The position numbers were made by a program, and so were the translations under genes. From RGIG3009 sp045630285 (lineage in GTDB: Bacteria; Bacillota; Clostridia; Oscillospirales; Acutalibacteraceae), in assembly GCA_045630285.1 (NCBI GenBank), contig JAZQSX010000063.1, positions 18,029 to 82,028 of the forward strand: a stretch of DNA of 64,000 nucleotides, written 5' to 3'. The notes below the pieces were generated by a model. That model did not search any database and was not told where the DNA came from. It saw only the letters and a program-made list of their open reading frames with translations. The number at the start of each line of letters is the position of its first letter. Position 1 is the stretch's first letter. Below, piece by piece: positions 32,683 to 41,336 of the stretch.

Positions 32683-35019
32683 ATGAAATCGTTACAACAG
32701 CGGTTATCCCGTGTGTCGACGCTGCCTTTACTGGCGTTGCGTGGCTTGACGGTGTTTCCGCAAACTTCAGTGACCTTTGATGTGGGGCGTGAGAGGTCGA
32801 TTGCTGCCCTGCAGGAGGCAATGGCGGCGGATCAGTGTCTGTTTTTGGTGACACAAAAGGACGTTAGCATTGAAGATCCGACCGTGGAACAATTGCATAA
32901 AACCGGCGTCGTCGTGCGGATCCGTCAGGTGCTGCATATGCCCTCCAACAGCCTGCGTGTTATGGTTGAGGCGCAGTATCGGGCACGTATTCGCACGGTG
33001 ATCCAAAGCGAGCCGGTGTGTATGGTCGAGGTGAAGGAGTGCCAGACCCGTCGCTTGGTTGATGCGGCGGCAAACGCCGCCTATCGTCGGGAATGCCTGG
33101 CGTACTTTAATCGCTATGCTGAACTGTCGGGCGAGATTGATGAGGATTCCCGCCGTGCCATGACGGCGATCCATGACGTTGCGCTGTTGGCGGACCGTAT
33201 TACCGATCGTTTGCCGGCGCCTGCCGAGGAAAAACAACCGATTTTGGATGCTTTGATCGTGGAAACACGGCTGCAGGCTTTGTTAAAGCTGCTGGCGTCC
33301 GAAGTGGAAATATTGGAATTGGAACGTGGGATCGAGAAGCGGGTGCAGACTGCTATCGATAAAAACCAACGTGACTATTATTTGCACGAGCAGATGAAGG
33401 TAATCGCTTCGGAATTGGGCGAGGAGGACGATCCGCTGGGCGAGGCCGAGGAGCTGCGCCGTACCATTCGGGATCGCCATTTGCCGGAAGAAGTTGAGAA
33501 AAAGCTGCTCAAGGAATGCGATAAGCTGTCGAAAATGCCGTTCGGTTCGCACGAGGCGACGGTGGTACGGCTGTATTTGGATACCTGCCTGAGCCTGCCG
33601 TGGGGCCAGCTGTCGAAAGAGCGTCTGGATCTGGAAACGGCCGAACGTGTGCTGGAACGTGATCACTACGGGCTGAAAAAGGTGAAGGAACGCATTTTGG
33701 AATTGCTGGCGGTGCGCTGTCTGACTGGCGGTACCAAGGGACAGGTCATCTGCTTGGTTGGCCCTCCCGGCGTGGGAAAAACCTCGATCGCCAAATCAGT
33801 TGCCGAAGCACTCGGCCGTGAGTACGTGCGGGTGTCGCTTGGCGGCGTGCGTGACGAGGCGGAGATTCGTGGTCACCGTCGTACATATATTGGCTCCAAA
33901 GCGGGGCGTATTATCGAAGCGTTGATTCAAGCAAAAACCTCCAATCCGCTGATTCTGTTGGACGAGATCGATAAATTGACCTACGGCCCTAACGGAGATC
34001 CGTCGGCGGCATTGCTGGAGGTGTTGGATACCGAACAGAACGTGGCGTTCCGGGATCATTACCTAGAGCTGCCGTACGATCTATCGCAGGTGCTCTTTAT
34101 TACCACCGCCAACAACGCGGAGACCATTCCTGCGCCGTTGTACGACCGTATGGACGTTATCACGCTGTCGAGTTATACGGCAGAGGAAAAATTCCACATT
34201 GCCCGCCGACATCTGATAAAGAAGCAACTAAAACTGAACGGCTTGAACGGACGTCAGCTGCGCTTTACCGACGATGCGGTACGACTGCTGATTGACGGCT
34301 ACACTCGGGAGGGTGGCGTGCGCAGCTTGGAACGTTGTCTTGCTACGCTGTGCCGCAAATGCGCTCAGAAGATCGTTTCCGGTGAGGCAAGAAGCATTAC
34401 GGTTCGTGCCGAGTCGGTGGAACGCTATCTCGGTCCTCGCCGTTTCAAAGACGATACGGCAGAGCGCCGTGACGAGGTCGGCGTGGTGAACGGTTTGGCG
34501 TGGACGGCTGTTGGCGGTGAAACGATGCCGATCGAGGTGGCGGTGCTGGACGGCACCGGCAAGGTTGAACTGACCGGCTCGCTTGGTGACGTGATGAAGG
34601 AATCGGCACGTGCGGCGATCAGCTACGTGCGTTCCCGTGCCGATCACTGGCATATTGACGGCGATTTTTATAAAACGAAGGATATACACATCCACGTGCC
34701 GGAGGGCGCTGTCCCGAAGGACGGGCCGTCTGCCGGTGTGACGATGGCTACGGCGATGGTGTCAGCGTTGACGGGCATCCCCGTACGTCACAACGTAGCG
34801 ATGACGGGAGAAATTTCTCTCCGTGGGCGGGTGCTGCCTATCGGTGGCCTGAAAGAAAAGACGATGGCCGCATACCGTAACAATTTGACCACGGTGGTGA
34901 TTCCGCAGGCCAATGAACCGGATCTTGCGGAGCTTGACGAGACGGTAAAAAGCAAACTGAAGTTTGTAACTGCACAAACGATGGACACCGTCATCGAGAC
35001 GGCGTTGGTATTGCAGTAA
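32683..35019 (+). CDS. lon: ATP-dependent protease Lon
   Basis: Hexameric AAA+ serine protease. The N-terminal substrate-binding domain covers about residues 12-210, a helical region follows with DYYLHEQMKVIASELG, and the AAA+ module has Walker A GPPGVGKTS at 360-368 and Walker B ILLDEIDKL. The C-terminal protease domain has the Ser-Lys dyad: S683 in PKDGPSAG and K726 in GGLKEK. Length is 778 residues, normal for LonA. The start ATG follows AGGAG. It is 16 bases upstream of engB. Confidence 0.97.
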   Translation: MKSLQQRLSRVSTLPLLALRGLTVFPQTSVTFDVGRERSIAALQEAMAADQCLFLVTQKDVSIEDPTVEQLHKTGVVVRIRQVLHMPSNSLRVMVEAQYRARIRTVIQSEPVCMVEVKECQTRRLVDAAANAAYRRECLAYFNRYAELSGEIDEDSRRAMTAIHDVALLADRITDRLPAPAEEKQPILDALIVETRLQALLKLLASEVEILELERGIEKRVQTAIDKNQRDYYLHEQMKVIASELGEEDDPLGEAEELRRTIRDRHLPEEVEKKLLKECDKLSKMPFGSHEATVVRLYLDTCLSLPWGQLSKERLDLETAERVLERDHYGLKKVKERILELLAVRCLTGGTKGQVICLVGPPGVGKTSIAKSVAEALGREYVRVSLGGVRDEAEIRGHRRTYIGSKAGRIIEALIQAKTSNPLILLDEIDKLTYGPNGDPSAALLEVLDTEQNVAFRDHYLELPYDLSQVLFITTANNAETIPAPLYDRMDVITLSSYTAEEKFHIARRHLIKKQLKLNGLNGRQLRFTDDAVRLLIDGYTREGGVRSLERCLATLCRKCAQKIVSGEARSITVRAESVERYLGPRRFKDDTAERRDEVGVVNGLAWTAVGGETMPIEVAVLDGTGKVELTGSLGDVMKESARAAISYVRSRADHWHIDGDFYKTKDIHIHVPEGAVPKDGPSAGVTMATAMVSALTGIPVRHNVAMTGEISLRGRVLPIGGLKEKTMAAYRNNLTTVVIPQANEPDLAELDETVKSKLKFVTAQTMDTVIETALVLQ

Positions 35020-35035
35020 AAGGGAGGCGGTAGCC

Positions 35036-35620
35036 TTGAAAATCGAATCGGCACAATTTGAATTGTCGGCGGGACTCGGTAGTCAGCTGCCGCCGTCGGT
35101 GCTGCCGGAGGTAGCGGTGTCGGGACGTTCCAATGTGGGAAAATCGTCGTTGATCAACCGTTTACTCAATCGAAAATCGTTGGCACGCACCAGCGCAACC
35201 CCGGGCAAGACCATTACCGTGAACTTTTATCGGTTGGATACGATGCGGTTGGTCGATTTGCCGGGATACGGCTACGCCAAGCTGTCCCATTCCGAAAAGC
35301 AGCGGTTTTCCAAAGCAATCGGTGAGTATTTGGGTGATGACCGTGATTTACGGTTGGTGCTGCAGCTGATCGATATGCGGCATGCACCGACAGCGGATGA
35401 CCGTCAAATGCTGCAGTTTTTAGCGGAAAATGGAGTGCCGTTTATGGTGGTACTCACAAAGTCGGACAAGCTGAATCGTACCGAGCGTGAGAAGCAGCTG
35501 CAGATGTTTGAACAGGAGTTTTCCGAATACGAAGGGTTGTATTGGCTCCCGTTTTCTTCGCAAAACGGAGAAGGCGTCGAGGAACTGCGGCAGATACTTT
35601 GCGATGTGACCGAAGAATAA
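35036..35620 (+). CDS. engB: ribosome biogenesis GTP-binding protein YsxC/EngB
   Basis: GTPase needed for 50S subunit assembly. It starts at TTG 35036 after AGGGAGG. G1 is GRSNVGKSSLINRLL near residue 30, G2 ATPGKTITVNFY, G3 VDLPGYGYAKL, G4 LTKSDKLN, and the C-terminal SSQNGEGVEELRQ supplies G5. Length is 194 residues. Its position right after lon is standard in Firmicutes. Confidence 0.97.
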   Translation: MKIESAQFELSAGLGSQLPPSVLPEVAVSGRSNVGKSSLINRLLNRKSLARTSATPGKTITVNFYRLDTMRLVDLPGYGYAKLSHSEKQRFSKAIGEYLGDDRDLRLVLQLIDMRHAPTADDRQMLQFLAENGVPFMVVLTKSDKLNRTEREKQLQMFEQEFSEYEGLYWLPFSSQNGEGVEELRQILCDVTEE

Positions 35621-35642
35621 AGCCGAGAAAGGGTGGAACGTT

Positions 35643-35807
35643 ATGAACGGAACTCAAAAGCGTGTTTACACGGCACCTGAAATGGAAGTTTTATCCTTGG
35701 CAGTGGAACCCTATATGCTCGATGAGGGCTTGACGGTTGGTGACGGCGGCGATGATTATGATATTGCGCCGTTTGCGACCAGCGGCACGTGGACGCCGTG
35801 GGTATGA
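35643..35807 (+). CDS. orphan 54-residue acidic peptide with YxxPxM leader-like motif
   Basis: ATG 35643 follows AAAGGGTGG at good spacing, so translation is likely. The peptide begins MNGTQKRVYTAPEMEVLSL, continues with an acidic, glycine-rich stretch (VGDGGDDYDIAP) and ends in an aromatic TSGTWTPWV. I recognise no family. The YTAPEM segment resembles the YxxP motif of lasso-peptide-type leaders recognised by PqqD-like domains, and also a large set of uncharacterised short YxxPxxE peptides in gut bacteria. The next gene is a DUF1540 protein. No modifying enzymes are adjacent. Confidence 0.6.
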   Translation: MNGTQKRVYTAPEMEVLSLAVEPYMLDEGLTVGDGGDDYDIAPFATSGTWTPWV

Positions 35808-35910
35808 TCAATTTGTAATTTTTTTGCAGGTGTATTCTTCGGCTGTGTGGATACACTAGATACGACGGATGCATTGTATTCGTCGGATCTCAGCTGAAGG
35901 AGGTACCGGT

Positions 35911-36084
35911 ATGGAAACCAATACTTGCAAAGAAAACAAGGCGATCCAGTGTTCGGTGCAGCAGTGCCGCTATCATTGCACGCAGGGCAACTACTGCTCG
36001 TTGAGCGCAATCAAGGTGGGGACGCACGAGGCCAATCCCACAATGTGCGAATGCACGGATTGTCAGTCCTTCGAGTGCAAATAA
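35911..36084 (+). CDS. DUF1540 small Cys-rich protein
   Basis: A 57-residue protein from ATG 35911 after a strong AAGGAGGT site. It has CSVQQCRYHCTQGNYCSLSAI and later MCECTDCQSFEC, in all nine or so cysteines arranged as in DUF1540 domains, which are short putative metal-binding modules common in spore formers. Function is unknown. It is closed by a bidirectional terminator. A TGTATT/ACACTA-containing stretch upstream (35831-35858) may carry a forespore-type promoter, but this is weak. Confidence 0.85.
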   Translation: METNTCKENKAIQCSVQQCRYHCTQGNYCSLSAIKVGTHEANPTMCECTDCQSFECK

Positions 36085-36090
36085 GACGCA

Positions 36091-36127
36091 AAAAAACGGA
36101 GAAACCGTACGGTTTCTCCGTTTTTTT
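36091..36127. terminator. bidirectional terminator between DUF1540 gene and dapB
   Basis: A long palindrome with arms AAAAAACGGAGAAACC (36091-36106) and GGTTTCTCCGTTTTTT (36111-36126) and T or A runs at both ends serves the convergent DUF1540 (plus) and dapB (minus) transcripts. Confidence 0.92.
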
Positions 36128-36134
36128 ATACGTT

Positions 36135-36887
36135 TTATGCCAAAAGATCCTTCATAGTGTACAGACCGGCGGGTTTGCCGACCAAGAAAGCGGCTGCATT
36201 GACAGCGCCGGAGGCGAAGATCTCCTTGGACATCGCCGAGTGGGACAGGCTGATGCATTCGTCGTGCCCTGCGAACAGGATCTCATGCTCACCAACGATC
36301 GTACCGCCACGGATCGAACTGAAGCCGATCTCATGCGCATCACGCTTCTGACGTACCGATTGGCGGTCGTACACGTATTTCGGCGTGTAGGACAAGCCGT
36401 CGGATACCGCTTTCGCCAACATCAGAGCGGTGCCGGAGGGAGCGTCGATCTTTTGATTGTGGTGTTTTTCGATGATCTCGACGTCGAACGAGTTGCCGAG
36501 CACCGCTGCCGCTTTCTTGGCGAGTTCTGCCAACAGGCTGACGCCAAGCGACATATTGGCGCTCGAAAAGACAGCGACCTTCTTTGCCGCATCCTGCACG
36601 GTCAGCAGTTCCTCATCCGACAAGCCAGTCGTGGCGATCACCGCCGGGATACCGTGCGACGTGGCATACGCCAGCACGCCGGGCAACGCCGACGGATGAG
36701 AAAAGTCGACAAGCACGTCGGCTTCAATATCGCAGTTGGCGGGGTTGGCGTATACCGGATAACCGGCAGAAGCGTCGGTGTTGCGGTCAAAACCGGCGAC
36801 GATCTCGCAATCACAGCGCTCCTTGACGCACGCCGTGACGGCACGACCCATTTTTCCGTTGCAGCCGCAAACGATCAACCTGATCAT
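36135..36887 (-). CDS. dapB: 4-hydroxy-tetrahydrodipicolinate reductase
   Basis: NAD(P)H-dependent step of lysine and diaminopimelate synthesis. The nucleotide-binding motif is VCGCNGKMGRAV near the N-terminus, ATTGLSDEE follows, and the substrate site is EIIEKHHNQKIDAPSGTAL with catalytic His and Lys. At 250 residues it is normal. Last gene of the asd-dapA-dapB operon, 24 bases after dapA, with AAAGGATG as ribosome binding site. Diaminopimelate supplies peptidoglycan; its precursor also leads to spore dipicolinate. Confidence 0.96.
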   Translation of the reverse strand: MIRLIVCGCNGKMGRAVTACVKERCDCEIVAGFDRNTDASAGYPVYANPANCDIEADVLVDFSHPSALPGVLAYATSHGIPAVIATTGLSDEELLTVQDAAKKVAVFSSANMSLGVSLLAELAKKAAAVLGNSFDVEIIEKHHNQKIDAPSGTALMLAKAVSDGLSYTPKYVYDRQSVRQKRDAHEIGFSSIRGGTIVGEHEILFAGHDECISLSHSAMSKEIFASGAVNAAAFLVGKPAGLYTMKDLLA

Positions 36888-36911
36888 ACTAACATCCTTT
36901 CCAAGCAGCGC

Positions 36912-37796
36912 TTAAACCAAGTGATAACGCTGCAAAACCGTATGCAGACGTTCCTTTGCTGCATCTTCCATTTCATACAATGGCAGGCGGCAATCACCCA
37001 CGTTCATTCCCATTTGGTTCATCGCTTCTTTGACGGGAATGGGGTTAACGTCCATAAACAGTGCGTTGGCAAGATCCAGATACTCAAGCTGCAGTCGCAG
37101 GCTTTCCTCCGGTTTTCCCTCAAACCAGGCAGCACACAGATCGTGCACCGCTTTCGGGACGACGTTGGACAGTACCGAGATAACGCCTTTACCGCCAAGC
37201 GCCAGCGTGGGGACAATGAGATCGTCGTTGCCGGAATAGATCGGGATGTCACACAGCGAGGCGAGCACCGTCGTTTCCGAAAAGTTGCTGCTGGCTTGTT
37301 TGATGGCGTTGATCTGAGGAATCTTGTACAGCTCTGCCACAGTTTCCGGCTTGAGATTCACACCGGTACGGGTGGGGACGTTGTACAGGATCATCGGCAG
37401 ATCGACCGAGGCGGCAATCTTGGAATAGTGAGCAATCAAGCCACGCTGCGAGGTTTTGTTGTAATAGGGGGTAACGAGAAGCAGACCGTCGGCACCCATG
37501 GCTTTGGACTCACGGGACATATAAATGGCGTGCTCCGTGTTGTTGGAGCCGGTACCCGCAATGATCGGAACACGCCCGTTCGTGTGTTCAATCGCCACAC
37601 GGAGCGCTTCCAGATGCTCATCGTCTTCCAGCGTGGAGGCTTCACCTGTCGTACCGACGGCGATGATCGCATCCGTGCCGTTTTCGATTTGGAAATCAAT
37701 GAGCTCGCGGTACTTCTCGAAATTGATACTTCCGTCCGGTTTCATCGGGGTAACGATCGCAACGCCCGCACCGGTAAAGATAGCCGTTTTACTCAT
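36912..37796 (-). CDS. dapA: 4-hydroxy-tetrahydrodipicolinate synthase
   Basis: Condenses pyruvate with aspartate semialdehyde using a Schiff-base lysine. Motifs: GTTGEASTLEDDEH near residue 50, YNVPTRTGVNL (catalytic Tyr) near 138 and INAIKQASSNFS, which holds the Schiff-base lysine. Length is 294 residues. AGGAGG precedes the ATG at 37796. It lies 27 bases after asd. Confidence 0.96.
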   Translation of the reverse strand: MSKTAIFTGAGVAIVTPMKPDGSINFEKYRELIDFQIENGTDAIIAVGTTGEASTLEDDEHLEALRVAIEHTNGRVPIIAGTGSNNTEHAIYMSRESKAMGADGLLLVTPYYNKTSQRGLIAHYSKIAASVDLPMILYNVPTRTGVNLKPETVAELYKIPQINAIKQASSNFSETTVLASLCDIPIYSGNDDLIVPTLALGGKGVISVLSNVVPKAVHDLCAAWFEGKPEESLRLQLEYLDLANALFMDVNPIPVKEAMNQMGMNVGDCRLPLYEMEDAAKERLHTVLQRYHLV

Positions 37797-37823
37797 ACGA
37801 TGACCTCCTTGTCAAAATAGGGA

Positions 37824-38900
37824 TCAGTCCATATAACCTTCGGCGCACAGCAGCTCTGCCAGTAGCACGGCACCTCCGGCGGCACCACGCAGGGTGTTGT
37901 GCGACAGACCGACAAACTTATAGTCATACTGCGAATCTTCACGCAGACGACCGAGAGAGATCGCCATACCGCCTTCCAGACCACGATGTAAGCGGGTCTG
38001 CGGCATATTATCTTCTTCAAAATAGTGCAGGAACTGTTTGGGGGCGCTGGGAAGCTCCAATTCCTGCGCACGGCCACGGAACGAGGCCCAGGTTTCCAGA
38101 ATCTCTTCACGGGACGGCTTCTTCTCAAACGAGCAGAACACGGCGGCAAAATGGCCGTCGGTGACGGGAACACGCAGGCACTGTGCGGTGAACGCCGGTG
38201 CCTTGGCGGGAACGATCACGCCGTTTTCGACACGTCCCCAAATCTTTAGCGGCTCTTGCTCGGATTTTTCCTCTTCACCGCCGATGTAGGGGATCAGGTT
38301 ATCCACCATTTCGGGCCAACGCTCGAAGGTCTTACCTGCGCCGGAGATCGCCTGATATGTGCAGACGAGTGACTTGGTGATGCCGAACTTGGAAAGCGGG
38401 AACAACGCCGGTACGTAGCTTTGTAGTGAGCAGTTGGATTTTACCGAGATGAAGCCACGCTTCGTGCCGAGACGCTTACGCTGATAGGGGATGACCTCCA
38501 CGTGGTCAGCGTTCAGTTCGGGAATGATCATCGGAACGTCCGGCGTTCCACGGTGGGCGCTGTTGTTGGATACGACAGGGCATTCCGCCTTGGCGTAGGC
38601 TTCTTCCAACGCACGAATCTGATCCTTCGGCATATCCACGGCGCAGAATACGAAATCCGCCTTAGAAGCGACCTCTTCTACGTTGGAGGCGTCGTACACG
38701 ATCATATCCTTCAGCGACTCCGGCAGGGGAGTGGTCATAGCCCAGCGATTGCCGATTGCTTCCGCATAGGTTTTTCCGGCAGAGCGGGGGCTGGCAGCCA
38801 GAACGCTGACCTTGAACCACGGATGCTCCGCAAGCAGTGTGGCAAAGCGTTGACCGACCATGCCGGTGCAACCGATAATGCCGACGTTGTAAGTTTTCAT
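37824..38900 (-). CDS. asd: aspartate-semialdehyde dehydrogenase (archaeal/fungal-type)
   Basis: Reduces aspartyl phosphate to aspartate semialdehyde, the branch point to lysine, threonine and methionine. ATG 38900 is chosen since the AAAGGA site is well spaced for it; an ATG at 38909 is too close. N-terminal YNVGIIGCTGMVGQRF binds NADP. The catalytic cysteine is in SVKSNCSLQSY, and QAISGAGKTFERW and the C-terminal FVGLSHNTLRGAAGGAVLLAE follow. The 358-residue length and these blocks match the archaeal/fungal-type subfamily rather than the E. coli-like one. Confidence 0.94.
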   Translation of the reverse strand: MKTYNVGIIGCTGMVGQRFATLLAEHPWFKVSVLAASPRSAGKTYAEAIGNRWAMTTPLPESLKDMIVYDASNVEEVASKADFVFCAVDMPKDQIRALEEAYAKAECPVVSNNSAHRGTPDVPMIIPELNADHVEVIPYQRKRLGTKRGFISVKSNCSLQSYVPALFPLSKFGITKSLVCTYQAISGAGKTFERWPEMVDNLIPYIGGEEEKSEQEPLKIWGRVENGVIVPAKAPAFTAQCLRVPVTDGHFAAVFCSFEKKPSREEILETWASFRGRAQELELPSAPKQFLHYFEEDNMPQTRLHRGLEGGMAISLGRLREDSQYDYKFVGLSHNTLRGAAGGAVLLAELLCAEGYMD

Positions 38901-38983
38901 AACGAACAATCCTTTCCGGAAAGAAAATTAAGAATACACCGGATACAGCACCTTGAAAAGCGTGGAGAATCCCGGATATCCAC

Positions 38984-39012
38984 TTGACTTTTGTCGCTTA
39001 CTATTGTAGCAT
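38984..39012 (+). promoter_or_regulatory. possible promoter for queA overlapping the asd promoter
   Basis: TTGACT at 38984-38989, a 17-base spacer and TAGCAT at 39007-39012, reading toward queA. The -10 is imperfect and overlaps the divergent asd -10. Confidence 0.35.
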
Positions 39013-39031
39013 TAAGTGATGAAGATGTCAA
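39003..39031 (-). promoter_or_regulatory. strong sigma-A promoter for asd-dapA-dapB
   Basis: On the minus strand, a perfect TTGACA (complement of 39026-39031), a 17-base spacer and TACAAT (complement of 39003-39008). The leader to the asd ATG is about 95 bases, too short for a lysine riboswitch. Confidence 0.8.
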
Positions 39032-39073
39032 TAATAGCAGGCACGTGAAAGCCTAAATGGAGAACGATTTTTA

Positions 39074-40105
39074 ATGGAAATGAAACGACAGGACTTTAAT
39101 TACGATTTACCGCAGGAATTGATTGCCCAGGAGCCGTTGGAGCCACGGGACCATTCCCGCTTGTTGGTGCTGGACAGAACTACGGGTGAACGTCTGGACC
39201 GCCACTTTTACGATGTGGAGGAGTTGCTGAGACCGGGGGATTGCCTGATCCTGAACGACAGCCGTGTCCTGCCCGCACGCTTGTATGGCAACCGCAAGGA
39301 GACGGGGGCGGCGGTGGAATTTCTGCTGCTAACTCCCCGTGGTAATGACGTATGGGAGGTGCTGGCCGGACCGGGACGCAAGGCACGCCCGGGTGACGTA
39401 CTCACTTTTGGCGGAGGTCTGCTGGACGCCGAGGTGCTGGAGATCCTGCCCGGCGGCAATCGCCTGGTCAGATTTTGCTATGAGGGGAATTTTTACGCCC
39501 TGCTTGAACAGATCGGCCAAATGCCGTTGCCCCATTATATTACGCACGAATTGCGGGATACAGAACGGTATCAGACGGTGTATTCCCGTGAACTTGGCTC
39601 GGCTGCTGCACCGACGGCGGGACTGCATTTTACTCCTGAACTGTTGGAGCGTCTGAAAAGTAAGGGTGTCAACATCGGCTTTGTGACGTTGCACGTAGGT
39701 TTGGGTACCTTCCGTCCTGTAAAGGAAGAAAATATCCTCGACCATAAAATGCACTCGGAGCATTACGAGCTGTCGGAGGAGACGGCAGAGCTGATCAACC
39801 GTACCCGTGCCGCCGGCGGTCGGGTATTTGCGGTCGGTACAACCAGCTGCCGTACGCTGGAAAGCGTGGGCTTGACCGACGGTGTGGTCAAGGCGGCGGA
39901 AGGTTGGACGGAGATCTTTATTTATCCCGGGTATCAATTCCAGGTACTGGACGGATTGATCACCAATTTCCACCTGCCGGAAAGCACGCTGATCATGCTG
40001 GTTTCGGCGTTTGCCGGGCATCAGCTTACTATGGAGACCTACCGTTATGCGGTGGAACAGCGGTATCGCTTTTTTAGCTTTGGCGATGCGATGCTGATTC
40101 AATAA
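39074..40105 (+). CDS. queA: S-adenosylmethionine:tRNA ribosyltransferase-isomerase
   Basis: Penultimate queuosine step: transfers and isomerises ribosyl from SAM to preQ1 in tRNA. The protein begins DFNYDLPQELIAQEPLEPRD, the diagnostic N-terminus, and has GDCLILNDSRVLPARL, TAGLHFTPELL, HVGLGTFRPV and TTSCRTLES. Length is 343 residues. GGAG at 39059-39062 supports ATG 39074. tgt follows after 10 bases, as in many bacteria. Confidence 0.97.
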   Translation: MEMKRQDFNYDLPQELIAQEPLEPRDHSRLLVLDRTTGERLDRHFYDVEELLRPGDCLILNDSRVLPARLYGNRKETGAAVEFLLLTPRGNDVWEVLAGPGRKARPGDVLTFGGGLLDAEVLEILPGGNRLVRFCYEGNFYALLEQIGQMPLPHYITHELRDTERYQTVYSRELGSAAAPTAGLHFTPELLERLKSKGVNIGFVTLHVGLGTFRPVKEENILDHKMHSEHYELSEETAELINRTRAAGGRVFAVGTTSCRTLESVGLTDGVVKAAEGWTEIFIYPGYQFQVLDGLITNFHLPESTLIMLVSAFAGHQLTMETYRYAVEQRYRFFSFGDAMLIQ

Positions 40106-40115
40106 GGAGTTCGTT

Positions 40116-41243
40116 ATGGAGATTGTAAAGACCTGCGGTGCCGCACGCCGCGGTATACTGGAAACCCCGCACGGCACCGTGCAGACGCCTGCCTTTATGA
40201 ACGTGGCGACCTGCGGTGCTATTAAGGGCGCTGTTTCGGCATACGATCTTGCCGAGATCAAGTGCCAGGTACAGCTGTGCAATACGTATCATTTGCATTT
40301 GCGCCCCGGTGAAGATTTAGTGCGCGAAATGGGCGGTTTGCACGGTTTTACCGGCTGGAATGGCCCCATTTTGACCGACAGCGGTGGATTTCAGGTGTTT
40401 TCCTTGGCGAAGCTGCGCCGTATCGGGGAAGAGGGAGTAACCTTCTCGTCGCACATCGACGGCCGTCGGCTGTTTATTGGGCCGGAAGAGAGCATGCGTA
40501 TCCAATCGAAGCTCGGCTCGACGATTGCCATGGCGTTTGATGAGTGCGTGGAAAACCCCGCAAAATATGATTATTCCGCCCGTTCTTGTGAACGGACGAC
40601 CCGATGGCTGAAGCGGTGCATTGCGGAAATGAACGTGTTGCGGGAGCAGCCCGACACAATCAACCCGAAGCAGTGGCTGTTTGGCATCAATCAAGGGTGT
40701 ACCTACGAGGATCTGCGTATTCAGCATATGCAGGAGATCGCCGAACTGGATCTGGATGGGTATGCCGTCGGTGGTTTGGCGGTGGGCGAGCCCACGGAGG
40801 ATATGTATCGCATACTGGACGCGGTGGTGCCGCATATGCCGACGAATAAGCCCCGCTACCTGATGGGCGTCGGTACGCCGGAAAACATTTTGGAGGGCGT
40901 GTACCGTGGTATTGATCTGTTCGATTGTGTGATGCCTGCCCGTAACGCACGTCACGCCCACGTGTTTACGTGGGAGGGGCATCGCAATATGCTCAACCAG
41001 AAATACGAGCACGATCCCCGACCGTTGGATGAAGCCTGCGATTGTCCGACCTGTCGCCGTCATTCACGGGCGTATATCCGCCACTTGTTCAAGGCAAATG
41101 AAATGCTGGCGATGCGGCTGTGTGTGATCCACAATCTGTATTTTTACAACACGCTTACCGAGCGAATTCGTGAGGCGTTGGATAACGGAACGTTTGAGAC
41201 GTTTTATCGCACGTATCGCGGCGTGCTGGATCGGCGCATTTAA
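40116..41243 (+). CDS. tgt: queuine tRNA-guanine transglycosylase
   Basis: Exchanges guanine 34 for preQ1 in tRNAs with GUN anticodons. Catalytic and binding motifs: LTDSGGFQVFSL near residue 90, GGLAVGEP, and DCVMPARNARHA with the nucleophilic Asp. The zinc site is CDCPTCRRHS plus a downstream His in the VIHNLYFY block. Length is 375 residues. Part of queA-tgt, followed by yajC from its own promoter. Confidence 0.97.
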   Translation: MEIVKTCGAARRGILETPHGTVQTPAFMNVATCGAIKGAVSAYDLAEIKCQVQLCNTYHLHLRPGEDLVREMGGLHGFTGWNGPILTDSGGFQVFSLAKLRRIGEEGVTFSSHIDGRRLFIGPEESMRIQSKLGSTIAMAFDECVENPAKYDYSARSCERTTRWLKRCIAEMNVLREQPDTINPKQWLFGINQGCTYEDLRIQHMQEIAELDLDGYAVGGLAVGEPTEDMYRILDAVVPHMPTNKPRYLMGVGTPENILEGVYRGIDLFDCVMPARNARHAHVFTWEGHRNMLNQKYEHDPRPLDEACDCPTCRRHSRAYIRHLFKANEMLAMRLCVIHNLYFYNTLTERIREALDNGTFETFYRTYRGVLDRRI

Positions 41244-41276
41244 TTGTAAACTTTTTTATGTTTTTCGCATTTTTCC

Positions 41277-41305
41277 TTGATTTTATGCCGAAAGTTCGGT
41301 ATAAT
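41277..41305 (+). promoter_or_regulatory. sigma-A promoter for yajC
   Basis: TTGATT at 41277-41282, a 17-base spacer and a perfect TATAAT at 41300-41305, 31 bases upstream of ATG 41337. Confidence 0.8.
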
Positions 41306-41336
41306 AAAAGGCGATTACTTTGGAGGTGTAAAAACT

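Noticed and set aside
35925..37820. 631-codon plus-strand frame across dapA and dapB
   Set aside because: It is antisense to two certain genes; its length comes from their codon bias. It shows no recognisable domain.
38901..39000. Possible lysine riboswitch upstream of asd
   Set aside because: The leader is only about 95 bases and lacks the multi-helix layout of the roughly 170-base L-box.
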